21,754 bases of DNA from an uncultured bacterium (GTDB taxonomy: Bacteria > Actinomycetota > Coriobacteriia > Coriobacteriales > Coriobacteriaceae): positions 1 to 21,754 of the forward strand of contig CAJMRD010000037.1 of assembly GCA_905215725.1 (NCBI GenBank). The letters run 5' to 3'. The notes under the pieces were generated by a model, which ran no database searches, had not been told where the DNA came from, and saw only the letters and a program-made list of their open reading frames with translations. The position numbers were made by a program, and so were the translations under genes. The number at the start of each line of letters is the position of its first letter. Position 1 is the stretch's first letter. This document shows, piece by piece, positions 7,128 through 14,297 of the stretch.

Positions 7128-8411
7128 ATGCTTGATATCAAGTTTGTTCGCGAGAACCCCGATGCCATCGATGTCGCCATGGCTAACCGCCAGACGTCTT
7201 GGGATCGCGAGAAGTTCTTTGAGCTCGACGACGAGCGCCGTGCCGTCATCACCGAGGTCGAGGAGCTCCAGGCCACGCGTAATGCCGAGTCCAAGAAGAT
7301 CGGCGCCCTGATGAAGGAGGGCAAGAAGGACGAGGCCGAGGCCGCCAAGGAGGCCGTGCGCGCCGTCAACGAGAAGATTGATGGTCTGGCCGAGCGCCGC
7401 ACTGCCCTCGAGCAGGAGCAGTACGACTTCATGGCTCACCTGCCCAACATTCCCTGCGAGGCCACGCCGTACGGCAAGGACGAGGACGAGAACATCGAGC
7501 GTCGTCGTTGGGGCACCCCGCGCGAGTTCGACTTCGACTTTAAGCCGCACTGGGATCTGGGCACCGACCTCGACATCCTCGACTTCGAGCGCGGCAACAA
7601 GCTCTCCGGCAGCCGTTTCACCGTTCTCGGTGGCGCCGGTGCCCGCCTGGAGCGTGCCCTCATCAACTTCTTCCTCGATACGCACACCAGCCGTGGTTTT
7701 AAGGAGTGGTGGCCGCCCATCGTCGTCAAGCGTCAGACCATGTTTGGCACGGGTCAGCTGCCCAAGTTCGAGGATGACGCCTATCACGTCTCGGGCGACA
7801 ACTTCCTGATCCCTACCGCCGAGGTCGTGCTCACCAACCTGCACGCCGGCGAGGTCCTCGACGCCGACACCCTGCCGCGCCGCTACACCGCCTTCACCCC
7901 CTGCTTCCGCGAGGAGGCCGGTTCCGCCGGTCGCGACACCCGCGGCATCATCCGCCAGCACGAGTTCGACAAGGTCGAGATGGTCAAGTTCGCTAAGCCG
8001 GAGGAGTCCGACGAGGAGCTCGAGAGCATGACCGCCGAGGCCGAGTACCTGCTGCAGCAGCTGGGCCTTCCGTATCGCGTGATTAGCCTGTGCACCGGCG
8101 ACTTGGGCTTCTCTGCCCGTCAGACCTACGACATCGAGGTCTGGCTGCCGAGCTACAACGCCTACAAGGAGATCAGCTCCTGCTCCAACTGCGGTGACTT
8201 CCAGGCTCGCCGCGCCAACATCAAGTATCGCGACCCCGAGAACTTCAAGGGTTCGCGCTACCTGCACACTCTCAACGGTTCCGGCCTGCCGGCCGGCCGC
8301 ACCATGGCCGCCATTCTGGAGAACTACCAGAACGCCGACGGCACCATCACGATTCCCGAGGTTCTGCGTCCTTACATGGGCGGCCTCGAGAAGATTGAGC
8401 CGGTCGCGTAA
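7128..8411 (+). CDS. serS: Seryl-tRNA synthetase
   Basis: Class II synthetase that charges tRNA-Ser in the cytoplasm. The 427-aa protein begins LDIKFVRENPDAI as in most SerRS proteins. Its N-terminal long-helix coiled coil that grips the tRNA-Ser variable arm covers about residues 30-100, rich in Glu, Lys and Ala. The catalytic core has TAEV in the serine-binding region, motif 2 as FREEAGSAGRDTRGI, and motif 3 as GSGLPAGRTMAAILEN near the C-terminus. Length fits the family. The ATG at 7128 is preferred over an in-frame ATG at 7101 because GGAGG (7118-7122) lies before it and the family N-terminus starts there. A TTCG-capped terminator follows. tRNA-Ser(GCT), one of its substrates, is encoded 3.4 kb downstream. 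Confidence 0.97.
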   Translation: MLDIKFVRENPDAIDVAMANRQTSWDREKFFELDDERRAVITEVEELQATRNAESKKIGALMKEGKKDEAEAAKEAVRAVNEKIDGLAERRTALEQEQYDFMAHLPNIPCEATPYGKDEDENIERRRWGTPREFDFDFKPHWDLGTDLDILDFERGNKLSGSRFTVLGGAGARLERALINFFLDTHTSRGFKEWWPPIVVKRQTMFGTGQLPKFEDDAYHVSGDNFLIPTAEVVLTNLHAGEVLDADTLPRRYTAFTPCFREEAGSAGRDTRGIIRQHEFDKVEMVKFAKPEESDEELESMTAEAEYLLQQLGLPYRVISLCTGDLGFSARQTYDIEVWLPSYNAYKEISSCSNCGDFQARRANIKYRDPENFKGSRYLHTLNGSGLPAGRTMAAILENYQNADGTITIPEVLRPYMGGLEKIEPVA

Positions 8412-8432
8412 CTTGGCTGCATAGGGGATATG

Positions 8433-8463
8433 CAAGGGCGCTCCTTCGGGGGCGCCCTATTTC
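8433..8463 (+). terminator. Intrinsic terminator after serS
   Basis: A 10-bp stem, AGGGCGCTCC (8435-8444) with GGGGCGCCCT (8449-8458), contains one U-G pair and is closed by a TTCG tetraloop. The trailing T run is short (ATTTCG). Confidence 0.8.
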
Positions 8464-8511
8464 GTACGCAGGTCCATACCATGCCGTGCGGACAGCTCAA
8501 TAGAAAACACA

Positions 8512-8525
8512 CGAACAACTGTTCT
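8512..8525. promoter_or_regulatory. Possible LexA (SOS) box
   Basis: The site C-GAAC-AACT-GTTC-T has the exact GAAC-N4-GTTC core of the Gram-positive and actinobacterial LexA operator (CGAACRNRYGTTYG), with two deviations at less conserved positions. It sits where the -35 of the promoter at 8543-8551 would be, a position suited to repression. Whether LexA of this lineage uses this motif is not shown by the window. Confidence 0.4.
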
Positions 8526-8551
8526 GTATACAGCCATCTACCTGCTATGCT
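8522..8551 (+). promoter_or_regulatory. Extended -10 promoter before the 125-aa gene
   Basis: TGC-TATGCT at 8543-8551 is an extended -10 (TGnTATnnT form). The upstream TTCTGT (8522-8527) is a poor -35 and overlaps the possible LexA box and a CTGTATACAG palindrome (8524-8533). The start of transcription would be about 8558, giving a leader of about 27 bases. Confidence 0.4.
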
Positions 8552-8584
8552 TTTGCTAAATAAGAGCGAGAGAAAGGGGACGCG

Positions 8585-8962
8585 ATGGAGCTGTTTGATG
8601 ATCGGGTGGTTTTGTTTGAGAGCGACGAGGGCGGGGAGTACCTGCTTGTAACGTGTGAGCCGTCTGGGATGGGTGGCCTGGTGGTTCGGCAGACGAGTGA
8701 GGGTCCGTTGACACAATGGTGCTTTGAGGAGTCGCCGCATGTGGTCGAGACCTTTGTGACGCACGAGGGACTTGTGGCGCTGGAGCACTTCTATGGAGTT
8801 GGGACTTCCAACCAGGTCGCGCGCATGCTGAGCATCTCGTTTGCCGATTATGATTGTGCCCAGCGGGTGAGATCGCTCCTGAGGGAACTTGATGCCAAGT
8901 TCGACGTGATCGAAAAGCCAATCGATCGTACGGGGAACAGCGGTATATGCGGGGCAGCATGA
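8585..8962 (+). CDS. Unrecognised 125-aa soluble protein
   Basis: I do not recognise this protein. It is an acidic, mixed alpha-beta 125-aa protein with no signal peptide or membrane segment. It opens with strand-like stretches (FDDRVVLFES, EYLLVTCEPS, GGLVVRQTS). The second half has more helical character, including CAQRVRSLLRELDAKFDVIEK at about 95-115. The ATG has AAAGGGG at 8573-8579. The promoter region holds a possible LexA box, so it might respond to DNA damage, but nothing in the protein shows a DNA-related domain. It stands alone between the serS terminator and the tRNA-Arg promoter. The last residues (TGNSGICGAA) look unstructured. Codon use is like the first 16 kb. Confidence 0.75.
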   Translation: MELFDDRVVLFESDEGGEYLLVTCEPSGMGGLVVRQTSEGPLTQWCFEESPHVVETFVTHEGLVALEHFYGVGTSNQVARMLSISFADYDCAQRVRSLLRELDAKFDVIEKPIDRTGNSGICGAA

Positions 8963-8998
8963 CAAAACTGCGTTCCACAAAAAAGTTTAAGATTGTGC

Positions 8999-9029
8999 TT
9001 GACTCCAATAAGCTAAAGTGGTTTTATAT
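8999..9029 (+). promoter_or_regulatory. Promoter of tRNA-Arg
   Basis: TTGACT at 8999-9004 is followed after 18 bases by TTTATA (9023-9028), within TTTTATATG. The start would fall about 5 bases before the tRNA 5' end. Confidence 0.55.
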
Positions 9030-9039
9030 GTCTTGCGCT

Positions 9040-9116
9040 GCGGCGTTACCTCAGCTGGATAGAGGGTCTGACTACGAATCAGAACGTCATAGGTTCGAAT
9101 CCTATACGCCGCACCA
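9040..9116 (+). tRNA. tRNA-Arg (anticodon ACG)
   Basis: The acceptor stem GCGGCGT (9040-9046) pairs with ACGCCGC (9106-9112), followed by discriminator A and encoded CCA. The anticodon stem TCTGA/TCAGA surrounds loop CTACGAA, giving anticodon ACG at 9074-9076, which is normally edited to ICG by TadA. The T-arm is ATAGG-TTCGAAT-CCTAT. Confidence 0.96.
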
Positions 9117-9126
9117 TTTGAGATTA

Positions 9127-9155
9127 AAGCTCCCGGCAACGGGGGCTTTTCTTTT
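9127..9155 (+). terminator. Intrinsic terminator after tRNA-Arg
   Basis: Stem AGCTCCCG (9128-9135) with CGGGGGCT (9140-9147), loop GCAA, one U-G pair, then CTTTTCTTTT. It is nearly identical to the tRNA-Leu terminator. Confidence 0.85.
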
Positions 9156-9279
9156 ACGCCAGCTTGAGTGCTTTCGTCCAAAGGGACGATTTCCTGTCGA
9201 CTCGTGTAAGATTCCGAGTAGGTGTCGCGGCCCGTCCGCGACCACTCCTTCTCTCAACGACCGATCAGGGTGATATTTC

Positions 9280-11721
9280 GTGGCAGAGCGTCCGACATAC
9301 AGGCTCAGGTTTCTCGATCCCAAAAAGCGCTTTCCGGCGATGCCCGAGCAGCCTGCGGGGCGCTCATATGGCGTGGTCTGGAAACTCTTTGGCGAGGACC
9401 AGCATGAATCTTGTTATGTCGTCGAATTCGTTGGCAAAAGTCATGTGTCGCTTTTGGGCTACGTAAGCGTTTCGGGTGAGGTGTACAAGGTGGACCGCCC
9501 CGTCTGCGAGGCTCCGCTGCCCAACGATCCCGACATGGAACTGGTCCTTGACGAGTCGGATTCCAGTATTGGTGAGATTATGGTAAGGGAAGCCAACGGT
9601 GCAATGCGCGCGTGTGCGCAAACTGCCGGCTCTCCCGAAGGCCCCATGCGCGAGCAGTCCGACCACGAGACATGGAATTCGACCCGCGCCCTTCCTTACG
9701 GCGAGTTCATGGCCTCGATGTTCTTGCGCTACGTGATATTTGCCAACTCCGAAAGCGCTATTGTGAACACGGCGGACGCCGGCGGACTCGACGAGGGTAT
9801 GCAAAACGTAGTCGACAAGATCAAGCTCGTAAAGTTGCCCGAGCCGGTCGAGGTGTTTTTGGGCTTTAACACGGCACCGCTCCCCGATGCTATCGAGACG
9901 CTGCTTTACCGCGTTGACCATGCCGAGAATCCGAGCGGTATCGAGCGCTATGCCGCCGCCCTTATGAGCGAAATTGACTTGCCCCGCCTGCGCACCATCG
10001 CTGCCAAGTCCGAGATGAGCCTGGCTCGCATTGATCGCTCAAAGATTTTCTATCTCAATTTTGATCGTAGCCTGCTGGACCAGGACGAGATTGACATGCT
10101 GCTTGCCGTCGAGTGCCGTCTCAACCGCCTCTCCGGCATCCTTGAGCGCATCGGGGCCGGATTGGTCCCTACGGCATCCTCGCCGAGCCTTGAGGGCTGC
10201 GCGCTCTTTGATGCGTGGCATATCGCCAAGACGACCAACGATGTTCCCCGACTGCTCGATACGGCTTCGAGCGATAACCCGTGGGGCAAGCCGGGTACGG
10301 TGGCTTGCCAGCCGGGCGGCGAGTGGGACGTGCGCACCCGTTTTGCGCGAATCGTTGAGGCGCTCAACGTGGTCACGCGGCTCGACTATACCTATCGGGC
10401 AAACGTTGCCGAGGGGATTATGCTCGTTCGGTTTGGGCAGTCTGTCGTTGATGCCATGCCGCAACGTGAATACGACGCTCAGGATGACGCCTGGCGCGAG
10501 CTGGACGAGGACACGCGGGCGATCTGGGCCGCGGAGCACGATGCGCGCGTGGCACTCACGCTTGCGGCAGCGTGTTTTGCCGCGGGCACCTGCATCACGC
10601 GCTGCTATGTGCAGATTGCTGCTACCGACAGTGAGCAGGGCGAGCGCGTTGTCGCAACGTATTTCTTTGGGCGTGCGGCCTATCTGGCCGATTGCGTGCC
10701 TGTCGCCAAGGATCTTGAGAGCATGGACATGGACGATATGCCGTGCAAGCGTGTGCTTGAGGCGTATGAGTCAACCGCTCCGGAGACGATTGAGCCTGCG
10801 GAGGTTCATGCTCGTCCGCGTGATGACCATCGCACGCTGCCGCCGGCGCTGCGCAATCTGCTGCTTGCCGATACGGCTGACGAGTTGGAGGTCATGGAAG
10901 AGGACGACGACCCATACGTGGCCCGTGTTGTTGAATTGCGCGAGCAGGCAAAAGTCGACCGTACAGGTGCTTTTGAAGGCTTTTCCCGTCTTGTCGAGGA
11001 GTTGGAGGCTAAGTGCGCCGTCGCCGAGCTTTTGGCGACAGGTCCGGTTCAAACGCAGTTTTGCGATAACCAGCTGGTGCGCATGGTGCTACCGGTGTTG
11101 GAAGAAGACCGCTCGGTGCGGATCCTTCGTGCGCCCGATGCGCTGTACTTTGCCCAGCACGAGATTTGCAGCTTTTACGCCGAGCAAGAGGACTTTGAAC
11201 GAGCACTGCCCGAGGTGCGCCATCTTTACGATCTGGCGCGCTCGTCCATGCAATCGCACTTTGCGCTCATCAACGTGCTTGCGCGTCTGGAGCGCTTTGA
11301 CGAGATTATCGAGGTGGCGCGCCACGGCCTACGTATTGCCAGCGATCGTTCTGCAATTGGCTACCTGTTCTACCGCTTGGCGTTTGCCTATTGGAATTGC
11401 GATCAGCTCGACCTGGCGCTGGCTTGTTACCGTCTGGTGCCGCGCGGTGAGGAATCGGGCAGCAGCGCGCTGGAAGAAATGCAGGGCCTTATGAACGAGA
11501 TGGGCGTCAGCGAGCCTCCGACGTTCGAGGAAGCGGTCGAGACCATCCGCAAGGCTGGACTCGAGCTGCCGCCAGTGTCCGCCGTGACGAATCAGCTTGC
11601 AGATGCCGCTGTTCAACTGGTCGACAACGGCTTCTTTTTCCTGGCACGCGGTTGCATCTTCCAAATGTGGCGCACCATGGGCAACGACGAGCTCGGCTCC
11701 TTCAACCGCTCGCTGGGGTAG
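9280..11721 (+). CDS. Unrecognised 813-aa soluble protein with TPR-like C-terminal region
   Basis: I do not recognise the family. The 813-aa protein is acidic, with no signal peptide and no clear membrane segment. The N-terminal 90 residues look beta-rich (YRLRFLDPKKRF, CYVVEFVGKSHVSLLGYVSVSGEVY). Residues of about 150-500 are mixed. An acidic linker lies near residue 530-550 (ELEVMEEDDDPYV). About residues 615-745 read as helical pairs with TPR-like spacing (YFAQHEICSFYAEQEDFERALPEV, then NVLARLERFDEIIEVARHGL, then YRLAFAYWNCDQLDLALACY), which suggests protein-protein contact. The start is GTG with AGGGTGAT just upstream, a match to the distal part of the anti-Shine-Dalgarno tail. It is the only gene between tRNA-Arg and tRNA-Ser. 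Codon use resembles the neighbouring housekeeping genes, so a recent transfer is not evident. A weak inverted repeat (GAGGAAA at 11736, TTTCCTC at 11764) follows the stop. Confidence 0.85.
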   Translation: MAERPTYRLRFLDPKKRFPAMPEQPAGRSYGVVWKLFGEDQHESCYVVEFVGKSHVSLLGYVSVSGEVYKVDRPVCEAPLPNDPDMELVLDESDSSIGEIMVREANGAMRACAQTAGSPEGPMREQSDHETWNSTRALPYGEFMASMFLRYVIFANSESAIVNTADAGGLDEGMQNVVDKIKLVKLPEPVEVFLGFNTAPLPDAIETLLYRVDHAENPSGIERYAAALMSEIDLPRLRTIAAKSEMSLARIDRSKIFYLNFDRSLLDQDEIDMLLAVECRLNRLSGILERIGAGLVPTASSPSLEGCALFDAWHIAKTTNDVPRLLDTASSDNPWGKPGTVACQPGGEWDVRTRFARIVEALNVVTRLDYTYRANVAEGIMLVRFGQSVVDAMPQREYDAQDDAWRELDEDTRAIWAAEHDARVALTLAAACFAAGTCITRCYVQIAATDSEQGERVVATYFFGRAAYLADCVPVAKDLESMDMDDMPCKRVLEAYESTAPETIEPAEVHARPRDDHRTLPPALRNLLLADTADELEVMEEDDDPYVARVVELREQAKVDRTGAFEGFSRLVEELEAKCAVAELLATGPVQTQFCDNQLVRMVLPVLEEDRSVRILRAPDALYFAQHEICSFYAEQEDFERALPEVRHLYDLARSSMQSHFALINVLARLERFDEIIEVARHGLRIASDRSAIGYLFYRLAFAYWNCDQLDLALACYRLVPRGEESGSSALEEMQGLMNEMGVSEPPTFEEAVETIRKAGLELPPVSAVTNQLADAAVQLVDNGFFFLARGCIFQMWRTMGNDELGSFNRSLG

Positions 11722-11770
11722 GCGAAGCCTCCAAGGAGGAAAGGATGCTAGGCAATTAGAAAATTTCCTC

Positions 11771-11799
11771 TTGCCCATCCTTGGCTGTTTGGTTACTAT
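11771..11799 (+). promoter_or_regulatory. Promoter of tRNA-Ser
   Basis: TTGCCC (11771-11776) and TACTAT (11794-11799) are 17 bases apart. The start would fall about 8 bases before the mature tRNA. The 50 bases upstream, back to the end of the 813-aa gene, hold only an inverted repeat and a four-codon reading frame. Confidence 0.55.
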
Positions 11800-11813
11800 A
11801 GAACGGCTGTTAC

Positions 11814-11904
11814 GGAGAGCTGACCGAGAGGCCGAAGGTGCTCGCCTGCTAAGCGAGTATGCCCCAAAAGGGCATCTGGGGTTCGAATCCCCAGCTCTCC
11901 GCCA
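11814..11904 (+). tRNA. tRNA-Ser (anticodon GCT)
   Basis: Class II tRNA. The acceptor stem GGAGAGC (11814-11820) pairs with GCTCTCC (11894-11900), followed by discriminator G and encoded CCA. The anticodon stem CTCGC/GCGAG surrounds CTGCTAA, giving anticodon GCT at 11848-11850. A long variable arm (ATGCCCCAAAAGGGCAT) is present. The T-arm is CTGGGG-TTCGAAT-CCCCAG. Confidence 0.95.
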
Positions 11905-11918
11905 GTTTAACTTTAAAG

Positions 11919-11946
11919 AAGGGTCCCATCGGGGGCCCTTTTTTAT
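11919..11946 (+). terminator. Intrinsic terminator after tRNA-Ser
   Basis: Stem AAGGGTCCC (11919-11927) with GGGGCCCTT (11932-11940), loop ATCG, one U-G pair, followed by a run of T. Confidence 0.85.
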
Positions 11947-11960
11947 TATCGAGAAAGGGC

Positions 11961-11978
11961 GCTGGGGATTCGAACCCT
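11961..11978 (-). other. tRNA T-arm-like remnant
   Basis: On the minus strand these bases read AGGG-TTCGAAT-CCCCAGC, the stem and loop of a tRNA T-arm, in the opposite direction to tRNA-Ser 60 bases away. No anticodon arm or D-arm of a tRNA surrounds it, so it is not a functional gene. It could be a leftover of a duplicated or inverted tRNA 3' end. Confidence 0.4.
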
Positions 11979-12013
11979 CAAAAAAAGGAGGCATCCTTTC
12001 GGACACCTCCTTT
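11974..12013 (-). terminator. Intrinsic terminator of the D,D-carboxypeptidase gene
   Basis: Read on the minus strand, AAAGGAGGTGTCC (12013-12001) pairs with GGATGCCTCCTTT (11996-11984) through a GAAA tetraloop, with two G-U pairs, followed by a T run and GAG. On the plus strand the two wobbles become C-A mismatches, so the hairpin favours minus-strand transcripts. It starts 24 bases past the stop codon. Confidence 0.85.
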
Positions 12014-12037
12014 CAGCGAGTGTATTGTTCTTCGACC

Positions 12038-13378
12038 TTACACCTCGGGTGCCTTGGCTACGGTCTCGCTCTCGGCTGTGAGCGGGCGGTTGTCGATGCG
12101 GCGGCCCAAGCGATCGAGCTTCACGAGCAGCCATTCAATGGGATTCGGCCCTGCGCCTTCCTCGTCGGCAACCAGGTCCATGACGGCGACCTTGGTGCCG
12201 TCCTGCTTGAGCGTAACGCTGCCCACCTTGTCGCCCACATGCACCGTGCCCGAAAGATCGTCGTAGCTAACCTTTTCGGTCACCTCGCCGGCAAGGGAAA
12301 ACACGGTCGCTTGCGCCGTAGGATCGGCGAGCGTGGCGTCGATCGTCTTATCCGTCCAGTCGGTTTGACCAATGCGCGCCATGAGCGGGTTGCCGTTGGC
12401 GGTCTTTTCCTGCGTGTTGGCGATCGCGACCGTGACCTTGTGGCCGTAGTACCAATTGGCAAGGGTTGCGGTATCGGTAAAGCGCTGGTCGGTGGTGGTG
12501 GAGTTCAAAACGACGGTGTAGATCTCGTCGCCATCGCGGTTGTAGGCACCCGTAAAGCAATAGCCTGCATCGTCGGTGGTGCCGGTCTTGCCACCGATGT
12601 TGCCATCTTGGCCCAGCAAATAGTTATGCGTGTCCATGGAATGCGAATGGTCGGTGCCGTCGGCGCCCGTGACCTCGATCCAGGAATCCTCGCTCGCTAC
12701 GACCTCACGGATCGTGTCGTTTTTCATAGCCTCCTGCATCATCAGCGCTACGTCGTGTGCGGTTGAGTGCATATCGCCAGCCCACTCATCAAAGTCCAGA
12801 CCATGCGGGTTTTCAAAAAGCGTACCGGTGCAGCCGAGCTTCTTAGCGCGCTCGTTCATGGCCTTCACAGATGTGGCCTCGGCGTCTTTGGTCTTAGGGT
12901 CGATCTTCTTGCCCACATATTCGGCGAGTACGATGGCGGCGTCGTTGCCCGAGGGAATCATCAGGCCGCGCAGTGCCTGCTCCACGGTAAGCTCGTCGCC
13001 TTCGAGCAAGCCGGCGGTCGAATTACCCACGGTGGCTGCGGCGTTGCTCACCGTGACCTTCTCGTCCATCTTGCAATTCTCGACGGTTAGGATTGCGGTC
13101 ATGACTTTGGTGATCGAGGCAATCTTGACCTGCTCATCGGCGCCGCGCCCATAGTAGACGGTGCCGTCTTTGCCCATGACGAGGGCATTGGTCGCATCGA
13201 TATCGGGCAGGTTTTCGGCCGTGATGCCGCGCGCATCGGCGGTTTTGCCGCAAACATTGTCGGTCGTGAGCACTTGGGCGCCGGCGACGGTGGGCGCACC
13301 AGCGGCAAGGGCGATAGCGCAGACAAAGCCGGCGGCAAGCTGGGCTGAGCGCTTTGCAAAAGAGGTGAGGGACTTCAC
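12038..13378 (-). CDS. dacA: Secreted serine-type D-alanyl-D-alanine carboxypeptidase
   Basis: A penicillin-binding protein of the S11/PBP5 class that removes the terminal D-Ala from peptidoglycan stem peptides outside the membrane. In the 446-aa form the active-site triad of motifs is complete: S88-I-T-K91, S143-G-N145 and K264-T-G. The N-terminus is a signal peptide (basic start, hydrophobic AAGFVCAIALAAG, cleavage near VAGA-Q). A second domain follows the catalytic one, and the segment NPIEWLLVKLDRLGRR near the end could be an amphipathic membrane anchor. The frame is open 111 bases further upstream, but a -10-like TATACT lies within that stretch and the signal peptide fits a GTG start at 13378. 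The ribosome site there is weak, so the start is uncertain. The gene diverges from a VanR/VanS-like pair. Confidence 0.92.
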   Translation of the reverse strand: MKSLTSFAKRSAQLAAGFVCAIALAAGAPTVAGAQVLTTDNVCGKTADARGITAENLPDIDATNALVMGKDGTVYYGRGADEQVKIASITKVMTAILTVENCKMDEKVTVSNAAATVGNSTAGLLEGDELTVEQALRGLMIPSGNDAAIVLAEYVGKKIDPKTKDAEATSVKAMNERAKKLGCTGTLFENPHGLDFDEWAGDMHSTAHDVALMMQEAMKNDTIREVVASEDSWIEVTGADGTDHSHSMDTHNYLLGQDGNIGGKTGTTDDAGYCFTGAYNRDGDEIYTVVLNSTTTDQRFTDTATLANWYYGHKVTVAIANTQEKTANGNPLMARIGQTDWTDKTIDATLADPTAQATVFSLAGEVTEKVSYDDLSGTVHVGDKVGSVTLKQDGTKVAVMDLVADEEGAGPNPIEWLLVKLDRLGRRIDNRPLTAESETVAKAPEV

Positions 13379-13417
13379 GGATTTCGCTTTCGACGGGATG
13401 GTCTCTTCTGGAACTAG

Positions 13418-13423
13418 AGTATA
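13418..13423 (-). promoter_or_regulatory. -10 element of the D,D-carboxypeptidase gene
   Basis: On the minus strand this is TATACT, 40 bases before the GTG start. I see no good -35 at 17 bases. It is the main reason to reject the longer reading frame starting at 13489. Confidence 0.35.
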
Positions 13424-13575
13424 TCGTTTGCCGGCGTCGGCGATCATCGCGTGCGTGCGTGGCCCACATCCGCTCCCGAACGGGCACAAGGGTGCTTAAG
13501 GCCGACTTAATCACCCACGCTTGTTGTGTGTGGCGTGCGTCGCCTCGGGCATAATGGAGCGCGAGAGGAGCACGC

Positions 13576-14271
13576 ATGAACGAGCGCATACTGGTAGTTG
13601 ATGACGAGAAGGCCATCGCCGACTTGGTTGGTATCTACCTTACAAAAGAGGGCTTTGATGTCCAGATTGCCTATAGCGGGGCCGATGCTGCCAAGGCGAT
13701 TTTGGAGCAGGAGTTCGATCTGGCGCTGCTGGATGTCATGCTGCCCGATATCGATGGGTTTGAGCTGCTGCGTACGATCCGTTCCAGCCATACCTATCCC
13801 GTGATCATGCTGACGGCGCGCGATGCCCAGCAAGACAAGATCGGGGGCCTTTCGCTTGGCGCGGACGATTACGTGGTTAAGCCGTTCCGTCCGCTGGAGC
13901 TCATCGCGCGCGTGCACGCTCAGCTTCGCCGCTACACCAGCTACGGTAGCCGTGCACAGGCGGCCGAGTCGCCGACCATTCAGCTCGACGGCTTGGAGAT
14001 CAACCGCGACGCTCGTTCCGTGACGGTGGACGGTGCACCGGTACGCCTCACACCCACCGAGTATTCAATCTTGCTGTATCTGGTCGAGCATCGCGGCAGC
14101 GTGGTGGCCGTGGAGGACCTGTTCCGCGCGGTGTGGAACGAGGACTTTATGCCCGGCTCCAACAATACGGTGATGGTGCATATTCGCCACTTGCGCGAAA
14201 AGATCGGCGACGACGCACAAAAGCCACGCTTTATCAAAAACGTCTGGGGCGTCGGCTACATCATCGAATAA
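13576..14271 (+). CDS. OmpR-family response regulator, VanR-like
   Basis: A 231-aa response regulator. The receiver domain has the acidic pocket D9-D10, phospho-acceptor D53 in LLDVMLPDIDG, T80 and K102 in VVKPF. The winged-helix DNA-binding domain covers about 130-231 and ends NTVMVHIRHLREKIGD...FIKNVWGVGYIIE, which is closer to VanR than to PhoB by eye. The ATG has GAGGAG at 13565-13570. CATAAT at 13550-13555 might be its -10, without a clear -35. The partner kinase starts 26 bases downstream. With a D,D-carboxypeptidase diverging on one side and pstB on the other, its target could be cell wall or phosphate genes. The sequence does not decide. No vanH, vanA or vanX is present. Confidence 0.93.
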   Translation: MNERILVVDDEKAIADLVGIYLTKEGFDVQIAYSGADAAKAILEQEFDLALLDVMLPDIDGFELLRTIRSSHTYPVIMLTARDAQQDKIGGLSLGADDYVVKPFRPLELIARVHAQLRRYTSYGSRAQAAESPTIQLDGLEINRDARSVTVDGAPVRLTPTEYSILLYLVEHRGSVVAVEDLFRAVWNEDFMPGSNNTVMVHIRHLREKIGDDAQKPRFIKNVWGVGYIIE

Positions 14272-14297
14272 CGCTTTTCGCTTGTGAGGATCTTGAT

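Noticed and set aside
7125..8435. Long minus-strand reading frame of 436 codons over serS
   Set aside because: It is a codon-bias shadow of serS, which has all its motifs on the plus strand. The shadow has no ribosome site and a low-complexity Val/Gly/Leu composition.
10031..11494. Plus-strand frame of 487 codons in another phase of the 813-aa gene
   Set aside because: Its translation is rich in Arg, Cys, Ser and Trp with no domain pattern, while the 813-aa frame has normal composition and ordered helices.
11741..11756. Four-codon reading frame with a strong ribosome site after the 813-aa gene
   Set aside because: It is too short to judge, and the same bases form one arm of an inverted repeat that explains them better.
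11597..12766. 389-codon plus-strand frame crossing tRNA-Ser and the carboxypeptidase gene
   Set aside because: It contains a tRNA and its terminator and lies antisense to a complete enzyme gene. Phrases such as AGDSNP in such frames are typical translations of tRNA T-arms.
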